A model generated the notes under the pieces. It worked only from the letters and a program-made list of their open reading frames with translations. It ran no database searches and was not told the origin of the DNA. A program made the translations under genes and the position numbers. Below, in pieces: positions 16,423-25,500 of a stretch of 36,666 bases of DNA; within the stretch, counting starts at the first letter, position 1, and each line of letters begins with the position of its first letter. Source of the stretch: Chloroflexota bacterium (GTDB lineage Bacteria > Chloroflexota > Dehalococcoidia > Lucifugimonadales > UBA3495); assembly GCA_022562475.1 (NCBI GenBank), contig JADFPD010000009.1, positions 1-36,666 on the forward strand. Direction: 5' to 3'.

Positions 16423-17253
16423 ATGGGTTCGGTATTCGAGAAGGTCCTGTTGGTCAAAGATGAATCGGCGCGGATCGGGAATTACTTGAAAACCCTGAAG
16501 CCCAAGGCATGGGCAACCCAGAGTGCCTGTGACGCCTGGCAGGTCGCGGACGTTGTAGCCCATCTGACCGGCGCCGTCGATAGGTTTGGGCCCAATATAA
16601 TCAGGGGAATCGAGGGAGACAGTTCTGCTCCGGAGGGCTCTCCTCCGGCGGGCGAGGGCGATTTGGCGGCCCGGTTGAGGGCCAACGCCCAGGTGGCGAT
16701 AGATTTTAAGAACAGTCTGGGCGCCGAATTACTAAATACCTACAACGACAGCCGGTTGAGGTTTGACGCGGTATTCGCCGAATTGAAGGAAGAGGACCGG
16801 GACAAACCCTGCTACCACGCCGCCGGCACCATCTCGGTGGAGACCTACCTGAACCTGCGCCTCACCGAGTTGATCGTCCACGAGTGGGACATCCGTTCCA
16901 GACTGGAGGTGGCGCCGGTGATGTCACCAGAGAGTCTGCCGTCGATAATAGAGATGTTCCCGGTGTTCGTGGTCGGGCGGTTATTCGACCCTGGCTCCAG
17001 TATGCCGGCCTCCGCGCGGTTCAGGTTCGAACTGACGGGCCCGGTCGCGGGCAGCTACGACATCGTCGCCGGCGGGGGCCAAAAGGCCCTGATGGAGTCG
17101 GCCAGCGAGAAACGCCCCGACGCCATCTTCGGCTGCGATTCCCAGACTTTCGTCCTCCTGGTTTACGGCCGCCTCAGCCTTGAGAAAGCGATTGCGGACG
17201 GCCATATTGTCGTTACGGGGGACACCAGCCTGATAGCCAATTTCGGGCGCTAG
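16423..17253 (+). CDS. Maleylpyruvate isomerase / DinB-like family protein with SCP2-like C-terminus
   Basis: 276 residues. A four-helix DinB-like metal domain is suggested by W39-ADVVAHL (H47) and LTELIVHEWDIR (E149, H153). The H, E...H arrangement with a four-residue E-H spacing matches mycothiol-dependent maleylpyruvate isomerase. The C-terminal ~90 residues (FELTGPVAGSY onward, ending GRLSLEKAIADGHI) resemble an SCP2-like domain found in this superfamily. The thiol cofactor and substrate are unknown, and many members have no assigned function. The ATG has GAGAGGGG at close spacing. It stands alone, convergent with the flavoprotein gene at 17324. Confidence 0.75.
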   Translation: MGSVFEKVLLVKDESARIGNYLKTLKPKAWATQSACDAWQVADVVAHLTGAVDRFGPNIIRGIEGDSSAPEGSPPAGEGDLAARLRANAQVAIDFKNSLGAELLNTYNDSRLRFDAVFAELKEEDRDKPCYHAAGTISVETYLNLRLTELIVHEWDIRSRLEVAPVMSPESLPSIIEMFPVFVVGRLFDPGSSMPASARFRFELTGPVAGSYDIVAGGGQKALMESASEKRPDAIFGCDSQTFVLLVYGRLSLEKAIADGHIVVTGDTSLIANFGR

Positions 17254-17292
17254 ACTCGCAATGAGATAAAGCGTGTTCACCACGAACGGACC

Positions 17293-17320
17293 CACTGATC
17301 GTGTGTCTCCACAATCGGTG
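17293..17320. terminator. Weak hairpin between convergent genes
   Basis: Arms 17293-17303 (CACTGATCGTG) and 17310-17320 (CACAATCGGTG) pair at 9 of 11 positions with one further G-T wobble and a 6-base loop, between two convergent stops (17253 and 17324). There is no T-tract, so it is only a tentative terminator. Confidence 0.3.
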
Positions 17321-17323
17321 ATA

Positions 17324-18448
17324 TCAGTCCAGTTGCGTTGCGAACCGGTCAGGTGAGTAGCCTTGGATCGAAAGAGTGGTCTCGCCGGTGGTCATCAGGT
17401 CGGCGATGGACCGGCCGATGCCGGTGGCCAGCAGGATGCCCTTCTTTCCCGCTCCGGTGGCCAGATAGACGTTCTCCCAGCCCGGCGCCCGGCCCAATAC
17501 CGGCAACCAGTCGGGTGTAACAGGCCGCAGGCAGGCGGTGTGCTTCACTATCTTGGCGTTGGCCAAGTCGGGGACCAGCCGGACCACCCGCTCCCTGATC
17601 TCGTGGGCGACCTGCGGGGAGGGTTCCCGGTCGAAGCCCTTCCAGTCCTCGGTGGTGCCGCACCAATTCAGGCCGTCCAGCTTGGGGTAGATGGTGCCTC
17701 CTCCTCCGGCAAGGTCATGTTTGAATGGCTCGCTGTTGTTCTCCAAGCGGATTATCTCGCCCTTCAAGGGGTCGACGGGAATGTACACGCCGAGCCAAGA
17801 TTCCGCCCGACGTGACCAAGGCCCCATGGCCATCACCACTTGACCGCAGGAGATCTCTCCGTCGGAAAGTATGACACGGTCTATCTTGCCGCCGCTGCCC
17901 TCCAGGTTTTGGACGTTTCCGGCTCGTACCGTGGCGCCCATCTTCTCCGCTGCCGAGGCAAAGGCCTGGGTGAGCATATGGCTGTCGACCGCGTTATTGC
18001 CGTAGTCGTAAAGGCCGCCGAGGACGTTGGGCGTGATACGGGGCTCCAACTTGGCGATCTCCTCAGGTCCCAGCCACCGCGCGTTGAAGCCGTCGACGCC
18101 TTGGAACAGCTCGACCATCGCTTGCAGGTCCGGCACATCGGACTCCTCCAATGCCAGGTCAATCTTGGCCACCGTGCGTTGCTGATAGTCGATGCCGGTC
18201 TGGTCCTTGAGGCTGCCGTACAGGTCCATGTGTAGCTGGAAGCACTCCCAGCCGAAGGCGCCGAGGGGACCGGGGATACCGATGCCGGTCAGGGGGTTTA
18301 GGCCGCCGGCAGAATAGCCGGAGGCCTGGTTTCCGATACCTTCCCGCTCGATGATGGTCGACTTCACTCCGGACTGGGCCAGGTAGTAGGCCACGGCGCA
18401 ACCGGCCGCGCCTCCTCCGATTATTGCAACGTCTGTGGTTTCAGCCAT
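17324..18448 (-). CDS. DAO-family FAD-dependent amino acid/amine oxidoreductase
   Basis: 374 residues. The N-terminal Rossmann motif IIGGGAAGCAVAYYLAQSG binds FAD. The body and the C-terminal LATGAGKKGILLATGIGRSI segment match D-amino-acid oxidase/glycine oxidase/sarcosine oxidase-like proteins. Such enzymes oxidise amino acids or secondary amines to imines; the substrate is not evident. No signal peptide, so cytoplasmic. The ATG at 18448 has GGAGT six bases upstream. It is divergent from the FmdB-type zinc ribbon gene and not clearly in an operon. Confidence 0.85.
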   Translation of the reverse strand: MAETTDVAIIGGGAAGCAVAYYLAQSGVKSTIIEREGIGNQASGYSAGGLNPLTGIGIPGPLGAFGWECFQLHMDLYGSLKDQTGIDYQQRTVAKIDLALEESDVPDLQAMVELFQGVDGFNARWLGPEEIAKLEPRITPNVLGGLYDYGNNAVDSHMLTQAFASAAEKMGATVRAGNVQNLEGSGGKIDRVILSDGEISCGQVVMAMGPWSRRAESWLGVYIPVDPLKGEIIRLENNSEPFKHDLAGGGGTIYPKLDGLNWCGTTEDWKGFDREPSPQVAHEIRERVVRLVPDLANAKIVKHTACLRPVTPDWLPVLGRAPGWENVYLATGAGKKGILLATGIGRSIADLMTTGETTLSIQGYSPDRFATQLD

Positions 18449-18568
18449 GATTACTCCGCTATTGTCTGAGTATTTTGCTCCCTCTGCCGAACCGGAGGAG
18501 GGTTGGGGTGGGGGCGTATCCCTTGCGGCTCAGTCAGACTTCACCGCGCGTTTCTCCTCCATCCTAGA

Positions 18569-18598
18569 CCTTCCCCCTCTAGGGAGAAGGGACTTTTT
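18569..18598 (+). terminator. Hairpin with T-tract upstream of the zinc-ribbon gene
   Basis: CCTTCCCCCT/AGGGAGAAGG arms (18569-18578 and 18581-18590; one mismatch, very tight loop) are followed by TTTTT at 18594-18598. No rightward gene ends here, so it may be part of a degenerate CCCTCTC-type intergenic repeat (GGAGGAGGGTTGGGGTGG also occurs at 18495-18512) rather than a functional terminator. Confidence 0.3.
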
Positions 18599-18664
18599 CT
18601 TGCCGATGGCCGTGGCAGCCATCTTTCGAGTGGTCTAAAATGGACTGAGGTTCAGGAGGTTTCG

Positions 18665-18895
18665 ATGCCCATCTATGAGTATTACTGTGCCGGGTGCGGA
18701 CACGATTTTGAAGTAATGCGCCCGGTTTCCCAGTCCGGAGAACCGGTCAATTGCGAGAAATGCGGCAAACCAGCCGAACGGCAGCTATCTAACTTCGCCT
18801 TCAAGTCCAACACCTTCACATCCCCAAAATTCAAAGCTTCTCTGGAGAAACCCATGCGCCACAGAGATAACAGACCGGCCAAGGACTCCGGCTAG
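18665..18895 (+). CDS. FmdB family zinc ribbon protein
   Basis: 76 residues. It begins MPIYEYYCAGCGHDFEVM, the FmdB/CxxC_CxxC_SSSS signature, with zinc-ribbon cysteines C8, C11, C30 and C33; the tail is basic and disordered. Members are small putative regulatory or zinc-storage proteins of unproven function. A longer open frame begins at 18503, but the AGGAGG five bases before this ATG and the family N-terminus fix the start at 18665. It is convergent with the DUF971 gene, only 3 bases between stops. Confidence 0.85.
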   Translation: MPIYEYYCAGCGHDFEVMRPVSQSGEPVNCEKCGKPAERQLSNFAFKSNTFTSPKFKASLEKPMRHRDNRPAKDSG

Positions 18896-18898
18896 ACG

Positions 18899-19282
18899 CT
18901 AATCGTTGTCAGTGCTTTCGCCTGAATTTTCCTTCGGCACATCGATCGAGATTCCAGCCTGGGCCCGGGCCTCGCCGCAGATGATGCAGGGGCAGGCCGC
19001 CCGCAACACCTTAAAGGTGTAGATGCCGGTGTAATGGGCGTCGCTCCAAAGGAATTGCACACCGTATTTCCCAACTGGCATCTGGTCCACCGCCTTCACG
19101 TCTTGGGGCACGGTGTCCGGGTCCAGCGTCCGCTTGCCGCTCATCTCGTCGATGCAGTTCGCGCAAGGGCAACGTAGGCGCAGGTAGCGGTGGGGAAAGG
19201 GACTGCGGTGGGCGTCTTCCCACAGGATCACGACCGCATCGTCTTCCAGATTTATGGCGTCGGGCAGGATCAATTGTTCCAT
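18899..19282 (-). CDS. DUF971 / gamma-butyrobetaine hydroxylase N-terminal-like protein
   Basis: 127 residues. The stretch RYLRLRCPCANCIDEMSG and the later FLWSDAHYTGIYTFKVLRAACPC are typical of DUF971 (the zinc-binding N-terminal domain of gamma-butyrobetaine dioxygenase found as a stand-alone protein). Two Cys clusters, CPCANC (about 38-43) and CPCIIC (about 97-102), probably bind zinc or an Fe-S cluster. The role of stand-alone DUF971 proteins is unclear. It follows the TPP enzyme gene by 43 bases on the same strand and could be co-transcribed with it. Confidence 0.75.
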   Translation of the reverse strand: MEQLILPDAINLEDDAVVILWEDAHRSPFPHRYLRLRCPCANCIDEMSGKRTLDPDTVPQDVKAVDQMPVGKYGVQFLWSDAHYTGIYTFKVLRAACPCIICGEARAQAGISIDVPKENSGESTDND

Positions 19283-19325
19283 TTTTATCTCTAATCAAGC
19301 ATTGGTGGCGGATTGACTGCCGGTA

Positions 19326-21020
19326 CTATTCCTGAGGCGGGGCCTGGACCTCAGCCAGTCTGGCGGGGCGCGGCATCTCGTCGGGGTCGATGGGTATCTC
19401 GATGATGCTGGGTTTGCCGCAGTTCAGGGCTTCGACCAGGGCATCGCCGATGTCCTCGGGCCGTTCAACGTAGAACCCGATGCCACCGAATATCTCCGCG
19501 TATTTGTCGAACCGCGGATTGACCACGTCGGCGCCGACGTAGCGGCCATCGAATGCATAACGCTGGTAAGCCTTCTCCGAGCCCCAGATGCCGTTGTTCA
19601 TGATGACGGTGACCAGGGGCAGGTTGTATTGCACCGCGGTGGAGAACTCCTGGGCATTGAACAAGAACCCGCCGTCGCCGTTGAAGTTGATCACCGGCCG
19701 GTTGGGGGCGGCGAACTTGGCGCCGATGGCAGCCGGAAAGCTGAACCCCAGGCCGCCCAGGTCCAGGGAGGTTAAGAGGCTTCGAGGCTCATAGTAATTC
19801 AGCCGGTCCTGCCCATAGTTGGGGGCCAGTCCGGCGTCCAGGGCCACGATGGCGTCCCGGGGCATGACCTTTCTCAATTCCGCATAGACCCGCTGGGGCT
19901 TTATCGGCGAGCCGGACAGTTTCTCCTCGTCCTGCAGCCGCGATGCCCGGCGTGACGTCCAATCACCGATCTCAGAGATCCATTGCTGGTTTGGCTGGGG
20001 CTCGCGCTCCCGGACCTTTTCCAGCAGACCGCCCATCACCGCTTTGGCGTCGCCTTCGATGCCCACGGTCACCGGGTAGTTGCGCCCGATCTCCTGGGGG
20101 TCGATCTCGATCTGGATGATCTTGGCGTCTGCGGGGATGAATCGGTTGTCGTAGAAGGTGGTCGACTGGCTGAGCCGGGTGCCCACGGCCAAGATGGTGT
20201 CGGCTTGCCGCATAGCTTCGATGCCTTCAAGTGAGCCCAGGCGGCCCAGGTGGCCCAGGTAGTTGGGGTGGTCGTTGGGCACGGCGTCGGCTCGGCCGTA
20301 AGACGTGACGATGGCGGCTCCGGTCAGTTCCGCCATGCGGCAGACTTCGTCGCCGGCGTTGCTCCACTGCACCCCGCCGCCGGCCAGGATCACGGGACGT
20401 TGTGCGGCGCACAATACAGCGGCGGCTTTGTCGATCAGACCTTGGTCCCCCCTGGAACGGGTCTGGCCGGGGCGGTAGGCGTCGGGGGACAGCAGGTCCA
20501 GCTCGATCTCGGCGCCGGGCAGCAGGTCCCGGGGTATGTCGATCATGACCGGTCCCATCTTGCCCGAGGTGGCGACACGGAAGGCGTGCCGCAGGGCGTC
20601 GGGCAGCACCTCTATCTTGTTGATGGAGAACGCTGCTTTGGTGATCGGCTTGAAGAGGGCAACTTGGTCGAACTCCTGGGTGGAGTCGCGGTTCTGGTGG
20701 TTCCTGGATGTGGAGGGCGCCAGCACGACCACCGGCGAGTGGGCCACGTAGGCCGAGGCGATGCCGTAGGTCAGGTTCAAGACTCCGGGACCGTTGGTCA
20801 CCAGACAAACGCTGGGAGCGCCGGAGATGCGGCTGTAGCCGTCGGCCATCAGGGCCGCGCCCTGCTCGTGGCGGACGCCGATGAACCGGATGTCATCCCG
20901 GTCGTAAAGGGGGTCCAGGATGTCCAGGAAGGACGAGCCCACGATGCCGAAAATGTGGGAGACCCCTTCCTGCCGCAGCATCTCAATCACTGCTTCGCCG
21001 GCCTTCATCTTCTGAGCCAA
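19326..21020 (-). CDS. Thiamine-pyrophosphate-dependent enzyme (acetolactate synthase / sulfoacetaldehyde acetyltransferase-like)
   Basis: 564 residues with the three-domain POX/ALS architecture. The N-terminal pyrimidine domain has the catalytic glutamate E52 in RHEQGAALMADGYSR. A central domain (~190-330) follows, then the PP domain with NGDGGFLFNAQEF and a closing NN in VIMNNGIW, the Mg/TPP motif. It belongs to the group including acetolactate synthase, sulfoacetaldehyde acetyltransferase and oxalyl-CoA decarboxylase; a small regulatory IlvN subunit is not adjacent, which argues against biosynthetic acetolactate synthase. Exact substrate unknown. The start is TTG at 21020 with GGAGGA seven bases upstream. 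DUF971 follows downstream. Confidence 0.8.
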   Translation of the reverse strand: MAQKMKAGEAVIEMLRQEGVSHIFGIVGSSFLDILDPLYDRDDIRFIGVRHEQGAALMADGYSRISGAPSVCLVTNGPGVLNLTYGIASAYVAHSPVVVLAPSTSRNHQNRDSTQEFDQVALFKPITKAAFSINKIEVLPDALRHAFRVATSGKMGPVMIDIPRDLLPGAEIELDLLSPDAYRPGQTRSRGDQGLIDKAAAVLCAAQRPVILAGGGVQWSNAGDEVCRMAELTGAAIVTSYGRADAVPNDHPNYLGHLGRLGSLEGIEAMRQADTILAVGTRLSQSTTFYDNRFIPADAKIIQIEIDPQEIGRNYPVTVGIEGDAKAVMGGLLEKVREREPQPNQQWISEIGDWTSRRASRLQDEEKLSGSPIKPQRVYAELRKVMPRDAIVALDAGLAPNYGQDRLNYYEPRSLLTSLDLGGLGFSFPAAIGAKFAAPNRPVINFNGDGGFLFNAQEFSTAVQYNLPLVTVIMNNGIWGSEKAYQRYAFDGRYVGADVVNPRFDKYAEIFGGIGFYVERPEDIGDALVEALNCGKPSIIEIPIDPDEMPRPARLAEVQAPPQE

Positions 21021-21069
21021 TTCGATATCCTCCGAGGTACGGTGGTGTCATCGACGTCGATCAAGGCAC

Positions 21070-21102
21070 GCCTGAGCGTCGCCTGACCGTCGCCTGAGCG
21101 TC
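21070..21102. repeat. 11-bp tandem repeat, three copies
   Basis: GCCTGAGCGTC, GCCTGACCGTC and GCCTGAGCGTC stand head to tail, followed by a degenerate fourth unit (GATTGAAGTC). It lies just upstream of the TPP enzyme's start region. No function visible. Confidence 0.6.
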
Positions 21103-21237
21103 GATTGAAGTCTACCATAAGCAGGACGGCCTTCAGCCCAAATTGACTGACCGTCACCCTAACCGTAGAATCTGATTGCAACCCATAATTTTGAATCATC
21201 CCTTGTACCGCGACGGGGCCTTCCCTCAGATGTGTCG

Positions 21238-21265
21238 TTCTGAGGAGTGAAGCGACGAAGAATCT
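21238..21265. repeat. Dispersed intergenic repeat (copy 1)
   Basis: A 28-bp sequence starting TTCTGAGGAGTGAAGC is repeated exactly, in inverted orientation, at 27288-27315. Its ends (TTCT...AGAA) can pair as short hairpin arms, like REP-type intergenic repeats. Confidence 0.75.
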
Positions 21266-21442
21266 CGTTGCTAACATACCAGCACCGACCGAGAGCAACG
21301 AGACCCCTTGGTGCGCACGGGGTGGCGGCGGGAAATTGGCATGGAGCTACGATGGAACGGGGGACAGAGGCCATCTTGATCATTATCGAGGCAACAGCGC
21401 TGAGATAGGGCCGAATAGGGAATGTTGGATAGGAGTGAACAC

Positions 21443-22213
21443 ATGGCTTACGAAAACATCTTGGTGGAGAACGAAGAGGGCGTGGCGGTGATCACCATGG
21501 ACCGCCCAGAGGTCCTGAATGCCATGAACCACACCGTGAACACCGAACTCCACGACGCGGTGGTGGCGGCCAACGCAGACGAGAGCATCGGCTGCATCGT
21601 GATCACCGGCAGCGGCAATAAGGCCTTCTCCGCCGGTGGCGACATCCACGAGCAGCGGGAGGACGCCCGAAACCGCACCGAAGAGGAACGGGACACACGT
21701 CAAGGGGAACACTCGCGGTGGATGTACGAGCTCTCGGCCTCGCCCAAGCCGGTCATCGGCATGATGAATGGTTTGGCCTACGGCGGCGGCGCGGTGTTGG
21801 CGTCCTGTCTCGATATCCGGGTCGGCTGTGAGAACACCAAGTTCCGGTTCCTGGCCGTGGCCTATGGCCGCATCAACTGCACCTGGACCTTGACCAACCA
21901 GGTGGGCTGGCCCAAGGCCAAGGAATTGCTGTTCACGGCACGAATCGTTGAAGCAGAAGAGGCTTTCCAGATCGGCCTGTTGAACCACCTGGTGCCGGCG
22001 GACCAACTGCGGGCCAAGACCATGGAGATCGCAACTCTGATCGCCAAGAACAACCATACGTCGGTGATGGGCATCAAGCAGATACTGCTCAAGGATATGA
22101 CCGCCGACCTGCAAGGCATGTGGCAGAACGAAAAAGACTTCACCAATGTGGTCAAAGGCTACGGAGTTGAAGAAGCCTTCCCCGAATTCATAGCCAGGAA
22201 GGGCCGGGGGTAG
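21443..22213 (+). CDS. Crotonase (enoyl-CoA hydratase/isomerase) superfamily protein lacking both catalytic glutamates
   Basis: 256 residues from the ATG at 21443, which has GGAG in the expected place; the frame opens earlier (21422) but without support. The crotonase fold is clear: VITMDRPEVLNAMN, oxyanion-hole segment AFSAGGD (61-67), and GLAYGGG (110-116). In a by-eye alignment with enoyl-CoA hydratase, the Glu144 position (GGGxE) is Val118 and the Glu164 position (PE) is Ala138, so a classical hydratase mechanism is unlikely. It may be an isomerase, lyase or another acyl-CoA enzyme that uses different residues. It is on the opposite strand to its neighbours. Confidence 0.82.
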   Translation: MAYENILVENEEGVAVITMDRPEVLNAMNHTVNTELHDAVVAANADESIGCIVITGSGNKAFSAGGDIHEQREDARNRTEEERDTRQGEHSRWMYELSASPKPVIGMMNGLAYGGGAVLASCLDIRVGCENTKFRFLAVAYGRINCTWTLTNQVGWPKAKELLFTARIVEAEEAFQIGLLNHLVPADQLRAKTMEIATLIAKNNHTSVMGIKQILLKDMTADLQGMWQNEKDFTNVVKGYGVEEAFPEFIARKGRG

Positions 22214-22592
22214 TAGCAGAGAATCCGCAGAATCCCCTTCCCCTGGTTCGTTGCGTTGCCTCAAAAGTAGAACGGGAAGTGGTCCTGCTCCATTTATGGC
22301 CCACTGTGTCACCCTGGGTTGAGCGAACGCCACCGACATACACGTTAGCCTCAGCGATTGTCGTCTTAGAATTCGGCGATTGGCTCAAACGGCTTGGCGA
22401 TGCAGCATAATGCCAAATTATGATGGAGTGTTGGCTCTTCCCCGATTCCACCAAGCCTACACTAGAATCCACGTGCATTGGCGAGAATTTATGACCATCC
22501 TTAATGACGTGAACTAAACACCCAACATTGCTGCTCGACACGATTCCCTGATGGCCCACGTGGGCATCGTTCTAGTGATGCTGACAACGCCT
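22214..22592. other. Gene-free spacer between convergent genes
   Basis: About 380 bases between the stops of the crotonase-like gene and the leftward surface-protein gene. It is AT-richer than its surroundings and contains no credible ORF. A 12-bp palindrome GCCCACGTGGGC at 22554-22565 is the only structure seen; no hairpin with a T-tract was found. Confidence 0.55.
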
Positions 22593-25500
22593 TTATCCAG
22601 TTTCGTCTACCGCGTCGGGCAAGGGATCCCGTCTTACGCGTCGGGCCAGACCGACGCTTATTACAATGGAGGCCAGTGCCGACACAAAGGCAGCAACCAC
22701 GATCCACAGCCATATTGGTTGACCGTCTGGCTCGATAGGATTTAGAGACATAACTCTCTCTTCGTCAAACGTACCGTCGCCATCGTGGTCTATTCGCAAG
22801 ATTATTTGTCCGTGGCGTGAATCCGAGGCAGGCGCACCCAGGTTATATTCATGAACAGTTCCCGCTAATATGTCCAGGTTGGTCATCTCAAGTATTTCGG
22901 CTCCCAGTCTCGAGCGGCGGCGGATAACAATTCCGTATTCCCCATCAGTTTCTCCAACAACGGTTATATTGTATGCGGCGGAACCCGTCTCCTGCCGATT
23001 CGAAATTATGGTTACGGTTTCGTCGAAGTAGGAAGACCCAAGTATTTGTCTTTTGATCTCGCCGTTCACTATACCGGTAATGAGTCCACCTTCATCAACA
23101 ACGCGTAATTCAACGGGGCTCTGAATCTGAACCGTCATCACATCAACGGCAGGAAAAACGATTTTAGCCGCGTCCCATCGGGGCGCTAATTGTTGAACAC
23201 CGCTCAGTGTTCGGGAAACGTCCACCACTGGCAGAATAGCAACTATCCTACCAGGCGAGGAATCAAACACGTCAACTCGGATAAAGACCTGACCGCTCCC
23301 TTTTGAATAGTCGATTGTGATTTCAGATTCGCCCGGAGTATGGAGCCTGACGGTACCCAAGTCCCCAAGTTCCATCTTCTCAGCCACCACCGGAATTACT
23401 AGTGGGATTGCCTCTACTACGAATATTACGCCTTCACATAGAGCACCTGGCAAACCCAACAAGGCAAATAGCGGCAGGCATAAGGAATGGACCGTAGCAC
23501 CAATGATCATATCGGATGCGACGTCAGAGATGTAATCTCGTTTGGTCTTCCCAGTTACGAAGTTGTAATTCAACCACGAGTCACTGTTCTCAATTCTGGC
23601 CCCTAGAGCTTCTGCTACATCTAGCAAGTGAAGTTTTTCCTCAGACATTTCACGGGTTCTCTGGCCTATAGACAGTAAAGTGACCAGCCGCCCAAGCTCT
23701 CGAAGCTCCCAATCCGCCAGATTCGCATACTGAATTACATCATCCATGCTCTTTGGGACGAAGACGGCAATGCCAGTCAGATTTGAATTGATTGTGACGA
23801 TTCCTGGGTTCTTGGACCCCTTCAGATCGCCGGACCAGTGACTAAAGACGTAACCCTGTTCCGGATTTGCTTCCAACGTTACGATGCTTCCGCCAACATA
23901 TCTGTTTTGAGCAATGAGTTGACCGGCCGGATCAACGATTTCACCTTTTCCTTGGCTGACAAACATAACTGTGTACGTCTGGATCGGGGAAAGCCCTTCG
24001 GCTGTTTCTGGGCAGGCTCCTTGTTTTTTTAGTGATTCGAGCAAAGCTGTATTTTGTGAGGACGACCCCACGTATGCGGTCGCATTCCCCAGACCAAACG
24101 CCTCGTACATTCCGCCTCTAGCGGACAATGGAGGCTGCGAGGATCCACGACATGCCATGTAGTACTCGAACAGGGTATTTGCGCTACTGGCCGTCGGGTT
24201 CAGGGGGGCCGAGGGCACGGTGACCGCCGCCACTGGGGTGCCGCTGGCCTCGTTCGAAAGCGGGCCTTCACCCACGCTATTTACCGCCGCCACTTTGTAG
24301 TAGTAGGTCGTCCCGCTGCCGACGTTGGCGGTGTTGTCGAAGATGGTAAAACTGCTGGAGATCGTGGTGTAAAAACTCTCGCCTCCCGAGAACGTGCCTC
24401 GGTAGATCCGGTAGTTGGTTACCGCCGAACCACCGTTGCTGGAAGGTGCGTTCCAGGAGAGGAAGACCGACGTTGTCCCCGCAGTGGCCGTCAGTCCTTG
24501 AGGAGCCGAAGGTACTGTGACCGCCAGCTGAGGCTTGGCGTTTACCCCACTGGAAAGGGCCCCGGTGCCGGCGCTATTTACCGCCGCCACCTTGTAGTAA
24601 TAGGTGGTCCCGCTGCTGACGTTGGCGGTGTTGTCGAAGGTGGTCCCGGCGCTGGAGATCGTGGTGTAGAGGCTCTCACCCCCCGAGAACGTGCCCCGGT
24701 AGATCCGGTAGTTGGTCACAGTGGCGCCGCCGTTGCTGGAGGGCGCGCTCCAAGACAGAGCGACCGATGCTGTCCCGGCGGTGGCCGTCAGGTTCAGAGG
24801 AGCCGAGGGCACGGTGACCGCCACCTGGGGTGTGGCGTTTACCCCACTGGAAAGGGCCCCGGTGCCGGCGCTATTTACCGCCGCCACTTTGTAGTAATAG
24901 GTGGTGCCGCTGCTGACGTTGGCGGTGTTGTCGAAGGTCGTAAAACTGCTGGATATGGTGGTGTAGAGACTCTCGCCCCCCGAGAACGTGCCCCGGTAGA
25001 TCCGGTAGTTGGTCACCGTGGCGCCGCCGTTGCTGGAAGGCGCGTTCCAGGAGAGGAAGACCGATGCGGTCCCCGCAGTGGCCGTTAAGTTAAGGGGGGC
25101 CGAGGGCACGACGACCAAGCTGATCAGGAACGCGGTATTTGTCCCGGTGGAGGTGATGCCCTCGGACCAGGTTTTGATCAAGTAGCCGCTCTTGGCTGCG
25201 GTGAAGCTCCAGGTCCCCGGCGCGCCGGTGATAGTCACGTAGCCGCTGAAATTGGTGGGCTGGTTGAAGGATGAGCCATTCGCGTCTTGGCCCGTTACCA
25301 GAGCCCCGACGATAACTGGACCGGTGGTGCTCCCATCGCGTACGAATAGGGTGAGGGTGACGGAGTCCAATATAGCCGTCACCTTGACTGCGGTACCCTG
25401 GGGAGCCCAGTTTCCGGCATTGTTCACCGCATGGATGCCATACCAGTAGCCGCCGACCGAGGAGAGGGAATCGACGAAGGAGCCGGAGGAGCTACTACCG

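Noticed and set aside
22554-22565. 12-bp palindrome GCCCACGTGGGC
   Set aside because: It lies after the surface-protein stop with no promoter or partner site nearby; such a GC-rich palindrome can occur by chance.
24211-25100. Regularly spaced repeats that could suggest a CRISPR array
   Set aside because: The repeat unit is about 297 bp, lies within one reading frame and encodes FN3 domains; there are no short repeats with unique spacers.
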